A stretch of DNA of 64,000 bases from Microbacterium saccharophilum (GTDB taxonomy: Bacteria; Actinomycetota; Actinomycetes; Actinomycetales; Microbacteriaceae), in the NCBI RefSeq assembly GCF_007992455.1, contig NZ_BKAH01000002.1:1-64000 (forward strand). The letters are read 5' to 3'. The notes below the pieces were generated by a model. It made no database searches and was not told the DNA's origin. It saw nothing but the letters and a program-made list of their open reading frames with translations. Positions 1-11,600 of this stretch are shown here, piece by piece. The translations under genes and the position numbers were made by a program. Each line of letters opens with the position of its first letter. The first letter of the stretch is position 1.

Positions 1-289
1 CGCCCACCCCGAGGCGAACACACGCCGCCATCCGGCCGCGCGCGCAGCAAACTGCAGGACCGGGCGTGACGGGTGAGGCGCATGGGGCTCACTGGCCACG
101 CCAGTCACACCTCATCCTGCAGTTCGCACCGCTCGGCATCTGCGGGCGCCCACGGATGTCGGGACCGAACAACGCCGCGCGACCGCGCGACCCCGCGGCC
201 TTGTCGAACCCATCCAAGCGACTTGGGGAGGCGTTGTGGAAGTTCTACCGTCAGGGCAGTCCACTTCTGTCAACGCCGAAAGGTTCGCG
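1..289. other. Upstream region without a recognised gene
   Basis: No convincing coding frame is visible here; open frames are short and lack family features. A small hairpin ACTGGC-CAC-GCCAGT sits at 91-105 and could be the end of a transcript entering from the left. The last bases hold the ribosome binding site of the acyl-CoA oxidase-like gene. Confidence 0.4.
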
Positions 290-2395
290 ATGACCGACGC
301 CGCCGTCCGTCCCAAGAAGCCCGCCACCGACAAGCGCACGCCCGCCGGGGGTGCGCCGACCGCTGCGCACAGCGCGGAGGAGGCCCACGAGGCCCGCATC
401 CGCATCCCCGCCGTCACCGACCTGCTGCTCGGCACGTGGGCCGACACGCGCCGCGAGGCGCGGCAGCTGATCAAGGACCCCGCGTTCTGGCGCATCGAGG
501 GCCAGCCGATGGCGGAGCACCGTGAGCGCGTCCTCGGGCAGCTGCGCCTGCTCGCGGAGAACGGCGGCTCGCGCCGCGCCTTCCCGAAGGAGTACGGCGG
601 CCTGGGCGACAACGGCGCCAACCTCGCCGGCTTCATGGACCTCGTGCTGGCCGACCCGAGCCTGCAGATCAAGTCCGGCGTGCAGTGGGGTCTGTTCGGC
701 TCGGCCATCCACCAGCTCGGCACGAAGAAGCACCACGACATGTGGCTCCGCGACGTCATCAGCCTCGACCTGCCCGGCGCCTTCGCGATGACCGAGACCG
801 GGCACGGCTCCGACGTCGCCGCCATCGGCACCACGGCGACCTACGACGCCGATGCCGAGGAGTTCGTCATCCACACCCCCTTCCGCGGCGCATGGAAGGA
901 CTACCTCGGCAACGCGGCGCTGCACGGGCGCGCGGCGACGGTGTTCGCCCAGCTCATCACCGGCGGCGTCAACTACGGGGTGCACTGCTTCTTCGTGCCC
1001 CTGCGGGACGAGAACGGCGCGTTCCTCCCCGGCGTCGGCGGCGAGGACGACGGCGCGAAGGGCGGCCTCAACGGCATCGACAACGGGCGTCTGCACTTCG
1101 ATCACGTCCGCATCCCGCGCGAGAACCTCCTCAACCGCTACGGCGACGTCGCGGCCGACGGCAGCTACTCGAGCGAGATCCCGAGCCCGGGCCGCCGCTT
1201 CTTCACGATGCTCGGCGCGCTCGTCCAGGGGCGGGTCTGCCTCGACGGCGCCTCCACGACGGCGACGGCGCTCGCGCTGCACATCGCCGTGACGTACGCC
1301 AACCAGCGCCGCCAGTTCGACTCGGGTTCGGGGACCGACGAGGTCGTGCTGCTCGACTACGGCAAGCACCAGCGGCGCCTGCTGCCCCGCGTCGCGCAGG
1401 TGTACGCGCAGTTCTTCGCCAACGACGAGCTGGTCCGCAAGTTCGACGGCATCTTCGGCGGCACGAACGATACGTCGGAGGAGCGCGAAGACCTCGAGAC
1501 CCTCGCCGCCGCGCTGAAGCCGCTGTCGACGTGGAACGCCCTGGACACGATCCAGGAGTGCCGCGAAGCGTGCGGCGGCTCCGGCTACCTCGCCGAGAAC
1601 CGTCTCGTCGGGCTGCACCAGGACCTCGACGTCTACGCGACGTTCGAGGGCGACAACAACGTGCTGCTCCAGCTCGTCGGCAAGCGCCTGCTGAGCGACT
1701 ACGCGAAGCAGTTCCGCGGTGCGGATGCCGCGAAGCTCGCCAAGTACGCCGTCGGGCAGACGGCCGGCAAGGTCTTCCACGGCGCCGGTCTGCGCCAGCT
1801 GGGCCAGGCCGTCGCCGACTTCGGGTCGCCGGCGCGCTCGGTCGAGCTGGGCCTGCGCGACGAGCAGCAGCACGAGCTCCTCGCCGGCCGCGTCGAGCAG
1901 ATGATCTCCGACATCGCGGGGCGCATGCGGCCCGCGGCCAAGGCGAGCCCCGTCGAGGCGGCGGCGATCTTCAACGCCAACCAGAGCGAGCTCATCGAGG
2001 CGGCGCGCGCCCACGGCGAGCTGCTGCAGTGGGAGGCGTTCTCGGATGCCGTCAACGCCGTCGACGACGAGGGCACGACGCAGGTGCTCACGTGGCTGCG
2101 CGACCTCTTCGGTCTGACCCTCATCGAGAAGCACCTGGCCTGGCACCTCATCAACGGCCGCCTGTCGACGCAGCGTGCGGCGACGGTCACGCGGTACATC
2201 GACCGGCTGTGCCTGCGGCTGCGCCCGCACGCGCAGGACCTCGTGGATGCCTTCGGCTTCGAGCCCGAGCACGTCCGCGCGCCGATCGCCTCCGGCGCGG
2301 AGCGCGCCCGGCAGGACGAGGCGCGGGAGTACTACGCCGCGCTCGCCGCGTCGGGCGAGGCCCCGGTCTCCGAGAAGAAGCTCCGCAAGAAGTAG
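290..2395 (+). CDS. Acyl-CoA dehydrogenase / acyl-CoA oxidase-like flavoprotein
   Basis: Predicted FAD enzyme introducing the 2,3-double bond into acyl-CoA at the first step of beta-oxidation. The 701-residue length is typical of the acyl-CoA oxidase subgroup rather than of 380-residue dehydrogenases. Visible are the flavin/substrate motif AMTETGHGSDV near residue 165, a CGGSGY stretch, and the FEGDNN motif whose Glu (about residue 453) aligns with the catalytic base of acyl-CoA oxidases. The ATG at 290 is chosen because GAAAGG lies 6 bases upstream; an in-frame ATG at 236 would add 18 residues without family character. The gene stands alone. Whether electrons go to oxygen or to ETF cannot be told from sequence. 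Confidence 0.88.
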   Translation: MTDAAVRPKKPATDKRTPAGGAPTAAHSAEEAHEARIRIPAVTDLLLGTWADTRREARQLIKDPAFWRIEGQPMAEHRERVLGQLRLLAENGGSRRAFPKEYGGLGDNGANLAGFMDLVLADPSLQIKSGVQWGLFGSAIHQLGTKKHHDMWLRDVISLDLPGAFAMTETGHGSDVAAIGTTATYDADAEEFVIHTPFRGAWKDYLGNAALHGRAATVFAQLITGGVNYGVHCFFVPLRDENGAFLPGVGGEDDGAKGGLNGIDNGRLHFDHVRIPRENLLNRYGDVAADGSYSSEIPSPGRRFFTMLGALVQGRVCLDGASTTATALALHIAVTYANQRRQFDSGSGTDEVVLLDYGKHQRRLLPRVAQVYAQFFANDELVRKFDGIFGGTNDTSEEREDLETLAAALKPLSTWNALDTIQECREACGGSGYLAENRLVGLHQDLDVYATFEGDNNVLLQLVGKRLLSDYAKQFRGADAAKLAKYAVGQTAGKVFHGAGLRQLGQAVADFGSPARSVELGLRDEQQHELLAGRVEQMISDIAGRMRPAAKASPVEAAAIFNANQSELIEAARAHGELLQWEAFSDAVNAVDDEGTTQVLTWLRDLFGLTLIEKHLAWHLINGRLSTQRAATVTRYIDRLCLRLRPHAQDLVDAFGFEPEHVRAPIASGAERARQDEAREYYAALAASGEAPVSEKKLRKK

Positions 2396-2421
2396 GCGGC
2401 CCGGGCGTCGGGCCCGGTGCG

Positions 2422-2427
2422 TAGGGT
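2422..2427 (+). promoter_or_regulatory. -10 box of tag (leaderless type)
   Basis: TAGGGT lies exactly 6 bases before the GTG start at 2434, the spacing expected for leaderless transcripts in actinobacteria. No clear -35 is seen. Confidence 0.5.
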
Positions 2428-2433
2428 GGGCGC

Positions 2434-3003
2434 GTGAGCGACACCCGCACCGGACCCGACGGCCTCCCGCGCTGCGCGTGGGTCGGCGACGACCCCGAAT
2501 ACCGCCGCTACCACGACGAGGAGTGGGGCCGCCCGCTGCACGGCGACCGGGCCCTGTTCGAGAAGATGAGCCTCGAGGGGTTCCAGGCCGGGCTCAGCTG
2601 GATCACGATCCTCCGCAAGCGCCCGCGGTTCCGAGAGGTCCTCGCGGGCTTCGAGCCCGCCGTCGTCGCGGCGTTCGGGCCGGACGACATCGAACGGCTC
2701 ATGACGGATGCCGGCATCATCCGCAACCGGCTCAAGATCGAGGCGACGATCTCCAACGCCCGGCTCGTCGCCGACATGGCGCCCGGGGAGCTGGACGCCT
2801 TCATGTGGTCGTTCGCCCCGCCCGTGCACCGGCGCCCGGCGACCTTCGCCGACGTCCCGGCGACCACGCCCGACTCAGACGCCCTGAGCAAGGCGCTCCG
2901 CACGCGCGGGTTCCGCTTCGTCGGGTCGACGACGATGTACGCGCTCATGCAGTCCGCGGGCATGGTCGACGACCACGTCGACGGATGCCACCGCGCCGCG
3001 TAG
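2434..3003 (+). CDS. tag: DNA-3-methyladenine glycosylase I
   Basis: Base-excision repair glycosylase that removes 3-methyladenine from alkylated DNA. The 189-residue protein has the usual length and signatures: RCAW near the N-terminus, YHDEEWGRP, and GFQAGLSWITILRKRP. The zinc-binding set of the E. coli enzyme is conserved with correct spacing: Cys14 and His27 (13 apart), His181 and Cys185 (4 apart). It starts at GTG, supported by the -10 box at 2422-2427. A perfect 11-bp hairpin follows, so it is probably a single-gene transcript. Confidence 0.95.
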   Translation: MSDTRTGPDGLPRCAWVGDDPEYRRYHDEEWGRPLHGDRALFEKMSLEGFQAGLSWITILRKRPRFREVLAGFEPAVVAAFGPDDIERLMTDAGIIRNRLKIEATISNARLVADMAPGELDAFMWSFAPPVHRRPATFADVPATTPDSDALSKALRTRGFRFVGSTTMYALMQSAGMVDDHVDGCHRAA

Positions 3004-3018
3004 CGGCATCCGCCACTC

Positions 3019-3045
3019 CACCGCGGACACGCCCTGTCCGCGGTG
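3019..3045 (+). terminator. Hairpin after tag
   Basis: CACCGCGGACA and TGTCCGCGGTG form a perfect 11-bp stem with a 5-base loop, just after the tag stop and before the next gene's promoter. There is no T-run, as is common in high-GC actinobacteria. Confidence 0.6.
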
Positions 3046-3057
3046 CGGGCGAGACTG

Positions 3058-3063
3058 TAGGGT
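3058..3063 (+). promoter_or_regulatory. -10 box of the UvrA2 gene
   Basis: TAGGGT lies 22 bases before the ATG at 3086, leaving a short leader that carries GAGAGGA as ribosome binding site. Confidence 0.45.
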
Positions 3064-3085
3064 CGCACCGATCGAGAGGACCCGC

Positions 3086-5443
3086 ATGCCCGCCGAGCAC
3101 GCTCCGCACATCGCCGATTCGCACGAGGTCATCCGCGTCGTCGGCGCCCGGGAGAACAACCTCAAGAAGATCGACGTCGAGATCCCCAAGCGGCGCCTCA
3201 CGGTCTTCACCGGGGTCAGCGGGTCGGGGAAGTCCTCCCTCGTCTTCAGCACGATCGCCGCCGAGTCGCAGCGCCTCATCAACGAGACGTATCCGACGTT
3301 CGTGCAGCAGTTCATGGGCCAGATCGGCCGTCCCGAGGTCGACGCCCTGGAGAACATCAGCCCTGCGATCATCGTCGACCAGGAGCGGATGGGCTCCAAC
3401 TCGCGCTCCACGGTCGGCACGGCGACCGACGCGCACGCCATGCTCCGCATCCTCTTCAGCCGCATCGGCCAGCCGCACGTCGGCTCGCCGCAGGCGTTCT
3501 CCTTCAACATCCCCTCCGCCTCCGGCAGCGGGGCGATGACGATCGACCGCGGTTCGGACAAGGGCAAGACCCAGCGCCGCAGCTTCGAGATCACCGGCGG
3601 CATGTGCCCGCGGTGCGAAGGGCTCGGCGAGGTCAGCGACATCGACATCGACGAGCTGCTCGACCGCACCAAGTCGCTCGCCGACGGCGCCATCAAAGTC
3701 CCGGGGTACAACGCGGACGGCTGGATGGTGCGCGGGTTCACCGAGTCGGGTTTCCTGGATGCCGACAAGCCCATCGCCGACTACTCCGAGCAGGAGCTCG
3801 CCGACTTCCTCTACAAGGAGCCGACGAAGGTCAAGATCCAGAACATCAACATGACCTACGAGGGGCTCGTCCCCAAGGTCACGAAGTCGATGCTGCAGAA
3901 GGACCGCGACACGCTCCAGCCGCACATCCGCGCCTTCGTCGACCGGGCGGTGAAGTTCACGGCGTGCCCCGACTGCGGCGGGACACGGCTCAACGACGGT
4001 GCACGATCCTCGAAGATCCGCGGGGTCAGCATCGCCGATGCCGCGGCCATGCAGATCTCCGACCTCGCCGCGTGGCTCGCCACGATCGACGACCCCGAGG
4101 TCGCCCCGCTCATGTCGGGCATGCGCCAGACGATCGACTCGTTCGTCGAGATCGGCCTCGGGTACCTGTCGCTCGACCGGGCGTCGGGGTCGCTGTCCGG
4201 CGGCGAGGCGCAGCGCACGAAGATGATCCGGCACCTCGGCTCGAGCCTCACCGACATCGCGTACGTCTTCGACGAGCCGACCGCAGGCCTGCACCCGCAC
4301 GACATCCAGCGCATGAACGACCTGCTCCGCCAGCTGCGCGACAAGGGCAACACGGTCCTCGTCGTCGAGCACAAGCCCGAGGTGATCGAGATCGCCGACC
4401 ACGTCGTCGACCTCGGACCGGGCGCCGGCCGCCACGGCGGCGAGATCACCTACGTCGGCGACGTCGCAGGGCTCCGCGCCTCCGGCACCCTCACCGGGCG
4501 CCACCTCGACCACCGCGCGACGCTCAAGCCGGCCACCCGCACGGCGACCGGCGCGCTGCCGATCCGCGGCGCGACGCAGCACAACCTGAAGTCGGTCGAC
4601 GTCGACATCCCGCTCGGCATCCTGACCGTCGTCACAGGGGTCGCGGGCTCAGGCAAGTCGTCCCTCATCCACGGCAACGTGCCCGCCTTCGACGACGTCG
4701 TCGTGGTCGACCAGTCGCCCATCAAGGGGTCGCGCCGCAGCAGCCCCGCGACGTACACGGGCCTGCTCGATGTCATCCGCGCCGCATTCGCGAAGGCCAA
4801 CGGCGTCAAGCCCGCCCTGTTCAGCGCGAACTCCGAGGGCGCCTGCCCCGCCTGCCGGGGGCTCGGCGTCATCGTCACGAGTCTCGGGATCACGGCGAGC
4901 GTCGAGACGACGTGCGAGCTGTGCGGCGGGACCGGGTTCAGCGACGCCGTCCTGGAGTACACCCTCGAGGGTCGCAACATCGCCGAGGTGCTGGCCCTGT
5001 CCGCCGCGGAGGCCGCCGAGTTCTTCACGAAGGGCCCCGCCCACACGACCCTCGCGAGGATGATCGACGTCGGCCTCGGCTACATCACCCTCGGGCAGTC
5101 GCTCAACACCCTCTCCGGCGGCGAGCGGCAGCGCCTCAAGCTCGCGATCGCGATGGCGAAGAAGGGTGCCATCTACGTTCTGGACGAGCCGACGACGGGT
5201 CTGCACCTCGCCGACGTCGACAATCTGCTCGCGATGCTCGACCGACTCGTGGATGCCGGCAACTCCGTCATCGTCATCGAGCACCACCAGGCGGTCATGG
5301 CGCACGCCGACTGGATCGTGGACCTCGGGCCCGGCGCCGGACACGACGGTGGCCGGATCGTGTTCCAGGGGACCCCCGCCGATCTCGTCGCGACCGGCGA
5401 CTCGCTGACCGCCGTCCACCTGCGCGCCTACGTCGGCGGCTGA
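3086..5443 (+). CDS. UvrA2-type ABC ATPase (excinuclease subunit A-like)
   Basis: Tandem ABC ATPase of the UvrA family, 785 residues against about 950 for canonical UvrA. Both nucleotide sites are intact: Walker A GVSGSGKSS and GVAGSGKSS, signatures LSGGEAQR and LSGGERQR, and Walker B-like YVFDEPTAG and YVLDEPTTG. Zinc-finger half-sites CPRC, CPDC, CPAC and CELC are present. The chain passes almost directly from RIGQP to FSFNIP, so the roughly 150-residue UvrB-binding insertion is missing. That is the hallmark of class II UvrA (UvrA2/DrrC-like) proteins, linked in some bacteria to resistance to DNA-binding drugs. No export partner lies nearby. The ATG has a GAGAGGA ribosome binding site. Confidence 0.9.
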   Translation: MPAEHAPHIADSHEVIRVVGARENNLKKIDVEIPKRRLTVFTGVSGSGKSSLVFSTIAAESQRLINETYPTFVQQFMGQIGRPEVDALENISPAIIVDQERMGSNSRSTVGTATDAHAMLRILFSRIGQPHVGSPQAFSFNIPSASGSGAMTIDRGSDKGKTQRRSFEITGGMCPRCEGLGEVSDIDIDELLDRTKSLADGAIKVPGYNADGWMVRGFTESGFLDADKPIADYSEQELADFLYKEPTKVKIQNINMTYEGLVPKVTKSMLQKDRDTLQPHIRAFVDRAVKFTACPDCGGTRLNDGARSSKIRGVSIADAAAMQISDLAAWLATIDDPEVAPLMSGMRQTIDSFVEIGLGYLSLDRASGSLSGGEAQRTKMIRHLGSSLTDIAYVFDEPTAGLHPHDIQRMNDLLRQLRDKGNTVLVVEHKPEVIEIADHVVDLGPGAGRHGGEITYVGDVAGLRASGTLTGRHLDHRATLKPATRTATGALPIRGATQHNLKSVDVDIPLGILTVVTGVAGSGKSSLIHGNVPAFDDVVVVDQSPIKGSRRSSPATYTGLLDVIRAAFAKANGVKPALFSANSEGACPACRGLGVIVTSLGITASVETTCELCGGTGFSDAVLEYTLEGRNIAEVLALSAAEAAEFFTKGPAHTTLARMIDVGLGYITLGQSLNTLSGGERQRLKLAIAMAKKGAIYVLDEPTTGLHLADVDNLLAMLDRLVDAGNSVIVIEHHQAVMAHADWIVDLGPGAGHDGGRIVFQGTPADLVATGDSLTAVHLRAYVGG

Positions 5444-5519
5444 CGCGCCCCGCCCGCAGGTGGGCACTCATGGGGAGTTCTGCCCATGTCAAGAGGCAAA
5501 ACCGTTCGCGACCGTGACG

Positions 5520-5530
5520 TAGAGTGTCAC
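5520..5530 (+). promoter_or_regulatory. Possible -10 box upstream of the Ig/FN3 operon
   Basis: TAGAGT at 5520-5525 resembles a -10 box and overlaps a small inverted repeat GTGAC-N7-GTCAC (5514-5530). No -35 match was found. It would give a leader of about 95 bases. Confidence 0.3.
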
Positions 5531-5625
5531 AGTCCCACTCGTCCACCCCCCGCGAGCGGCTGATTCAGCGATCAGCTCCCGACGCAGCGCAAAGACAACA
5601 CCCGACCGGAGGGGAGCCGGCCCAC

Positions 5626-8600
5626 ATGATGTCCTTCGCGTGGCTTCGTGCGCGCTCGCGCACCCTGGCATCCGTCGGCGCCCTCAGCGCTGCGGCCGTC
5701 ACCATCGGCACGCTCGCCTTCTTCTACGAAGGCAAGCCGACCACCGAGGTCGACCTGCACGACGGCGGCGTCTGGGTGACGAAGCAGTCGAGCCTGCTCG
5801 TCGGACACTTCAACAACGAGTCGCGGGTCCTGGACGGCGGGCTGCGCACGAGCTCCGCCGAGTACGACATCCTCCAGTCCGGATCCCAGGTCCTCGTCGT
5901 CGACACCACCGGCTCGACGGCCACCGCGATCGACCCGGCGCGCGTCATCCTCTCCGACAGCGCCGACATCCCGCCCGGCTCGCAGGTCGCGATGGGCGGC
6001 GGCATCGCCGCGATCCTCGATCCGGCGGGGCAGCTCTGGGCCATGAAGTTCGCCGGCGTGGGATCGTTCGCGCCGGAGAAGGTCGACCCGCTCGCCGAAC
6101 TCGGCAAGGGCACGGCGATCACCGTCGGCACCGACGGCGTCGTCCACGCCGTCTCCCCGGAGAAGGGCGCGCTGTACAGCTACGCGCGCGGCGACGACGA
6201 TGCGATCGCGCAGACCTCCGAACGCGGTCTCGACGGCGTCGAGAAGGGTCACGACCTGTCGATCACGGCCGTCGGAGACACCGCTTTCGTCTTGGATGCC
6301 GACACCCGCACCCTGCTCGGCGGCAACGGCTCCCGCACCGAGGTCGGTCCCGACGCGGTGCTGCAGCAGGCGTCGGTCGCGACCGATGCCGTCGCGCTCA
6401 GCACCCCCACCGACCTCGTCCGCATCCCCGTCGGCGGCGGCGACGCGGCGACGCTCCCCTCGGAGGGCGCCGAGGGCACACCCGCCGAACCGGTGTTCGT
6501 CGCCGGCTGCTCCTACGCGGCCTGGTCCGGGTCCGGCCGTTTCGTCCGCGACTGCCCGGGCGAGGCGGACGACCTCCGGCAGGAGATCAAGGGCGTCGAC
6601 GCCACCAGCGTGCTGCAGTTCCGCGTGAACCGCGACGTGGTGGTCCTCAACGACGTCTTCGGCGGCGCGGCGTGGATGGCCAGCGACAGCATGCAGCGCG
6701 TCGACAACTGGATGGACATCACCCCGCCCGAGGGCGAGGGCGAAGAGGAGGAGGAGACGACCGAGGAGACGGTCCAGACGACCCTCCCCGAGCGCACCGA
6801 CCAGAACACCGCGCCGATCGCGAAGGACGACGAGTTCGGCGTCCGGCCCGGCCGCACCACCGTCCTGCCGGTGCTGGACAACGACACGGACGCCGACGGC
6901 GACGTCCTCGTCGCGTCGGCGGAGACCGAGCCGGGATTCGGGTCGATCGAGCCCATCCACAACGGCGCCGCCCTGCAGATCAGCATCCCCGAGGACGCCA
7001 CCGGGTCGACGACCTTCACGTACCGGGTTGAGGACGGCCGGGGCGGGGAGGCCACCGCGAGGGTCACGCTCTCCGTGCACGGCTGGCAGACCAACGCCGC
7101 CCCCATCCAGAAGCGCACGACCGCGGTCACCGTCGAGACCGGTGGGGTCGCGTCGTACAACGTCCTGCCGGACTGGATCGACCCGGACGGCGACGACATC
7201 TTCCTGAAGACCGTGACGACCGACGGCGGCGACGAGGCCGACTTCACCTCGGACGGCCAGATCACCTACCGTGCGATCGGCGGCGTGCAGGGCCGCAAGG
7301 ACGTGCCGATCGTCGTCTCGGACGGCACGAAGGACGGCGGCGGCATCGCCCGCTACGACATCCGGCCGCTCGGCACGACGCTCCCCGTCACCAACGCCGA
7401 CCATGTCGTCACGCGCGAGGGCCGCAGCGTCAGCGTCTCGCCGCTCATCAACGACACGAGCTCCGGCCGTGAAGCCCTGCGCCTCACCCGCGTCGACGAC
7501 GTCGAGGGCGCTCGCATCTCGCCGGACTTCGCCGACAAGACCTTCTCGTTCGTCTCGGACAAGGCCGGCACCTACTACGTGCAGTACCTCGTCTCGGCCG
7601 GCCCGAACTCGGTGCCCGGCATCGTCCGCGTCGACGTGCTCCCCGATGAGGACACCGACCTGCCGCCCATCGCGGTCCGGGACATCGCGCTCCTCCCCAC
7701 CGGTGGCGACGTGCTCGTCAACGTGCTCTCCAATGACACCGACCCGGCCGGCGGCATCCTCGTGGTGCAGTCCGTCACCGTCGAGGCGGGGTCCGGCATC
7801 ACGGCGGCCGTGCTCGGTCACGAGACGGTCCGCATCGCGGACCAGGCCTCGATCGACCAGCAGGTGCGCGTCACGTACACGATGTCGAACGGCTCGACCT
7901 CCGTCGAGGGCGAGATCGTCGTCATCCCGGTGCCGGCGCCCGCGAAGCTGCGCGCCCCCGTCGCCAACGACGACCAGGTCGTGGTCCGCGTCGGCGACAC
8001 CGTCACCATCCCGGTGATGGAGAACGACTACCACCCCAACGGCGACACGATCCACGTCGCCCCCGACCTCGTCCCGCCGCTCATCGACGAGGAGGACGGG
8101 GAGATCTTCGTCTCCGAGGATTCCCTGCGCTTCCGCGCCTCCGACGAGCCCGGTACCGTCTACGCCACCTACGAGGCGGAGGACTCCACCGGTCAGCGCG
8201 ACGCCGGCTACGTGACGATCCAGGTGCTGCCCCGCAACGACGAGGCCAACGCCGCGCCGCGCCCGCAGGATCTGACGGCGCGCACCCTGAGCGGCGCGAA
8301 GGTCACCATCCCGGTGCCGCTCGACGGCATCGACGAGGACGGCGACTCCGTCGAGCTCGTCGGGCTCGCCGAGGCGCCCGCCAAGGGCCGCATCGTGACC
8401 ACCGACACGGCGGCCTTCACCTACCAGGCCTTCGACGAGGCGACCGGGGTCGACACCTTCACCTACCGCGTGCGCGACGCGCTCGGCAAGGAGGGGACCG
8501 CCACGATCCAGGTCGGCATCGCCCCCGCCGAGACCACCAACCAGGCGCCGTACGCCCTGCGCGATTCCGTCATCATGCGCCCCGGTCGCGAGGTCGCGCT

Positions 8601-11600
8601 CCCCGTGCTCGTCAACGACTCCGACCCGGACGGCGACGCGTTCGGCTTCGCGAAGGACGCCGTCGAGGTCCCGGACGTGCCGGGCCTGGGGGCCAAGGTG
8701 TCCGGCGAGTACCTCGTGATCACCTCGCCCGACGAGGAGATGAACACCAGCGTCCAGTACACGATCGCCGATGCGCGCGGCCTCCGCGCGACGACGACGG
8801 TGCAGATCACGGTCGACGAGGACGTTCCGCTGCTGCGGCCCACCGCGCGGGATGACCGCGTCCGCGCCGAAGACGTCGCCGAGGACGGCACCGCCGACGT
8901 CGCGGTGCTCGAGAACGACGACGACCCGGACGGGACGAAGAGCGCGCTCGCCGTGACGCTCGGCGCCGGCGGTTCCGCCGCCCGTGTCATGGCCGATGGC
9001 GTGGTGCGCGTGACGCTCGGCGAGAAGGCGCAGCTGATCACGTACACGGTGCGCGACCAGGACGACCAGACCGCCGCCGCCTTCATCCGCGTCCCCTCGC
9101 TCGACTCGCTGCCGCCGAGCCTCATCTCGACGGCCGCCGTCGAGGTCAAGAGCGGTGAGGAGATCGAGCTTCCGCTGAAGAAGTACGTGCGGGCCGCCGG
9201 CGGCAAGGATGTCGTCATCACGGAGGCCGGCAAGGTCTCCGCCGGCAACAGCAACGGCGCGGGGCTCGTGAAGGACCAGACGACCCTCGTCTACACGTCG
9301 AAGGACCGCTACCACGGCGCCGATGCGCTGACGTTCGAAGTCACCGACGGCACCGGACCCGACGACCCGAAGGGCCGCAAGGCGACCCTGACGATCCCGA
9401 TCACGGTGCTGCCGCCGGACAACCAGCCGCCGACCATGGTCGGCGCGACCGTGAACGTCGCCCCCGGCGAGGACCCGTCATCCCTCGACCTGGCCTCGCT
9501 CGCCACCGACCCCGATCCGGGTGACAAGCTCAGCTTCTCCCTCGTCGGCGGTTCCCCGTCCGGCATGTCCGTCTCGGTCAGCGGGTCGACGTTGAGCGCG
9601 TCCGCCGAGGCGAGCACACGCAAGGGAACGAAGGCATCCGTCGTGGTACGCGTGAGCGACGGTGAGACCGAGCCGGTCGAAGCGACCATCACCGTCCTCG
9701 TGTCCGCCTCGACGCGCGAGCTGGCGAGCGTCAACGACGACGTCATCGAGGAAGCCGATCAGGGTGCGACCATCTCGGTCCCCGTGCTGAACAACGATGT
9801 GAGCCCGTTCCCGGACAAGCCGCTGAAGCTCTCCAGCGCGGTCGTGGAGACCGGCAGCGCGGACGCACGGGTCAACGGCACCTCCGTCGACGTCACGAGC
9901 GGGTCCGACTTCGTCGGCACCGTCGTCGTGCGCTACCGGGTGCTCGATGCCACGGAGGACGTCGACCGCGCCGTCGAGGGACGCATCCGGATCACGGTGC
10001 AGGGACGCCCCGACGCACCCGGAAAGCCGACGGTCTCGAGCGTGCAGAGCCGCACCGTCGTCATGTCGTGGACGCCGTCGAGCGACAACGGCACGCGCAT
10101 CACCGGCTACACCGTCACCTCGACGGCGGGCAACTACTCCAAGGAGTGCGCGTCGACGACGTGCACGCTCGACGGGCTGACGAACAACGTCGAATACAAC
10201 TTCGTCGTCACGGCCACCAACCGCGTCGGCACCTCCGACCCGTCGGTCCCGTCCGAGACCGCCCGCCCCGACGTCCGCCCGGAGACGCCGGCGGCCCCGT
10301 CGCTGAACTTCGGCGACCGGAGCCTCCAGGTCGCATGGGCGACGCCGCGCACCGAGGGCTCCCCGGTGGAGAGCTTCACGCTCGAGATCTCGCCCGCGCC
10401 GCCCTCCGGCGTCGTGCAGAAGACCGGCGTCACCGGCAACGCGCTCGTCTGGGACGGCCTGGAGAACGGCGTCGCCTACCAGGTGCGCGTCCAGGCCATC
10501 AACCGCGCGCCCGAGCCGTCCGGCTGGAGCCCGTGGTCGGCGACGATGGTCCCGGCGCGCGCGCCGGAGGCGCCCGGCGCTCCGACGACGGCGCGTCTGG
10601 AGCCCGTCGGCAGCCAGGCGCAGATCCAGGTCGCGTGGAACGAGCCCGCCAACAACGGCGACGCCGTGGCCGGCTACCAGCTGAACGTCATGCAGGGCTC
10701 GAGCGTCGTGCGCTCGGTCGCCGTGCCGGCCGGTCAGACGAGCCAGGCCGTCGTGGTCAACGCCTCGGAGACCGACTACACCTTCACCGTCCGTGCGCAG
10801 AACAAGGCCGGCTGGGGCGCGTTCAGCCCGCCGTCGGCACCGCGCCGCGGCTTCACGGCACTCGGCGCACCGGCGATCGGCGCGGCCAGCGCCGGGAACA
10901 ACCAGGTCAGCGTCACGTGGACCGGCGGCGATCGCGGTGGCGCGAGCGCGAGCGAGGTCAGCTACCAGTACTCCGTGAACAACGGCGGCTGGCGCGGCGA
11001 CTGGGTCGCCGGCGGCAACGGCAGCGGCACGATCGGCAACGGCCAGGTCAACAACAACGGCACGTACTCGATCCGCATCCGCGCCGTCGCGACGGTCGAC
11101 GGTGCGACGTACTCCAGCGGGCCGTCCGCCGCGTCGAACCAGGTGGCCCCGTACGGTCCGATCGGCAGCCCGTCGGCACACGCGACCGCGAGCGGCACGA
11201 CGATCACGATGAGCTGGTCGTCGCCTGCCCGCAACGGCCGCGACATCACGACCGAGATCCGCACCGGCGACGGCCGAGGGTGGCGCACGGTCGCCGCGAG
11301 CGGCAGCGAGAGCTACAACGTCGGCTACTCCACGACCCGCACGATCGACGTCCGCACCACGGCGGCCGGGCAGACGACGACGGCCTCCGACTCGGCCACC
11401 ACGGGTGCGGAGCCCCAGCCGGATCCGCGCGCGTGGGTCTCGCACGGCAGCTCGGCGCCCGCCGGCTACTACTTCGCCATCAACACGCGGGACTTCGCCG
11501 CCGGCAACTACACGTACGAGTGCTGGGGTGACGGCCGTCAGTTCAACGACTGGGAGGGGCCGGTCTACCTGCCCGCGAACGGCAAGACCCAGGTGCAGTG

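Noticed and set aside
5572-9315. 1247-residue minus-strand reading frame opposite the Ig/FN3 gene
   Set aside because: It is rich in Arg, Gly, Val and Asp with no domain, and lies antisense to a clear gene with domain repeats.
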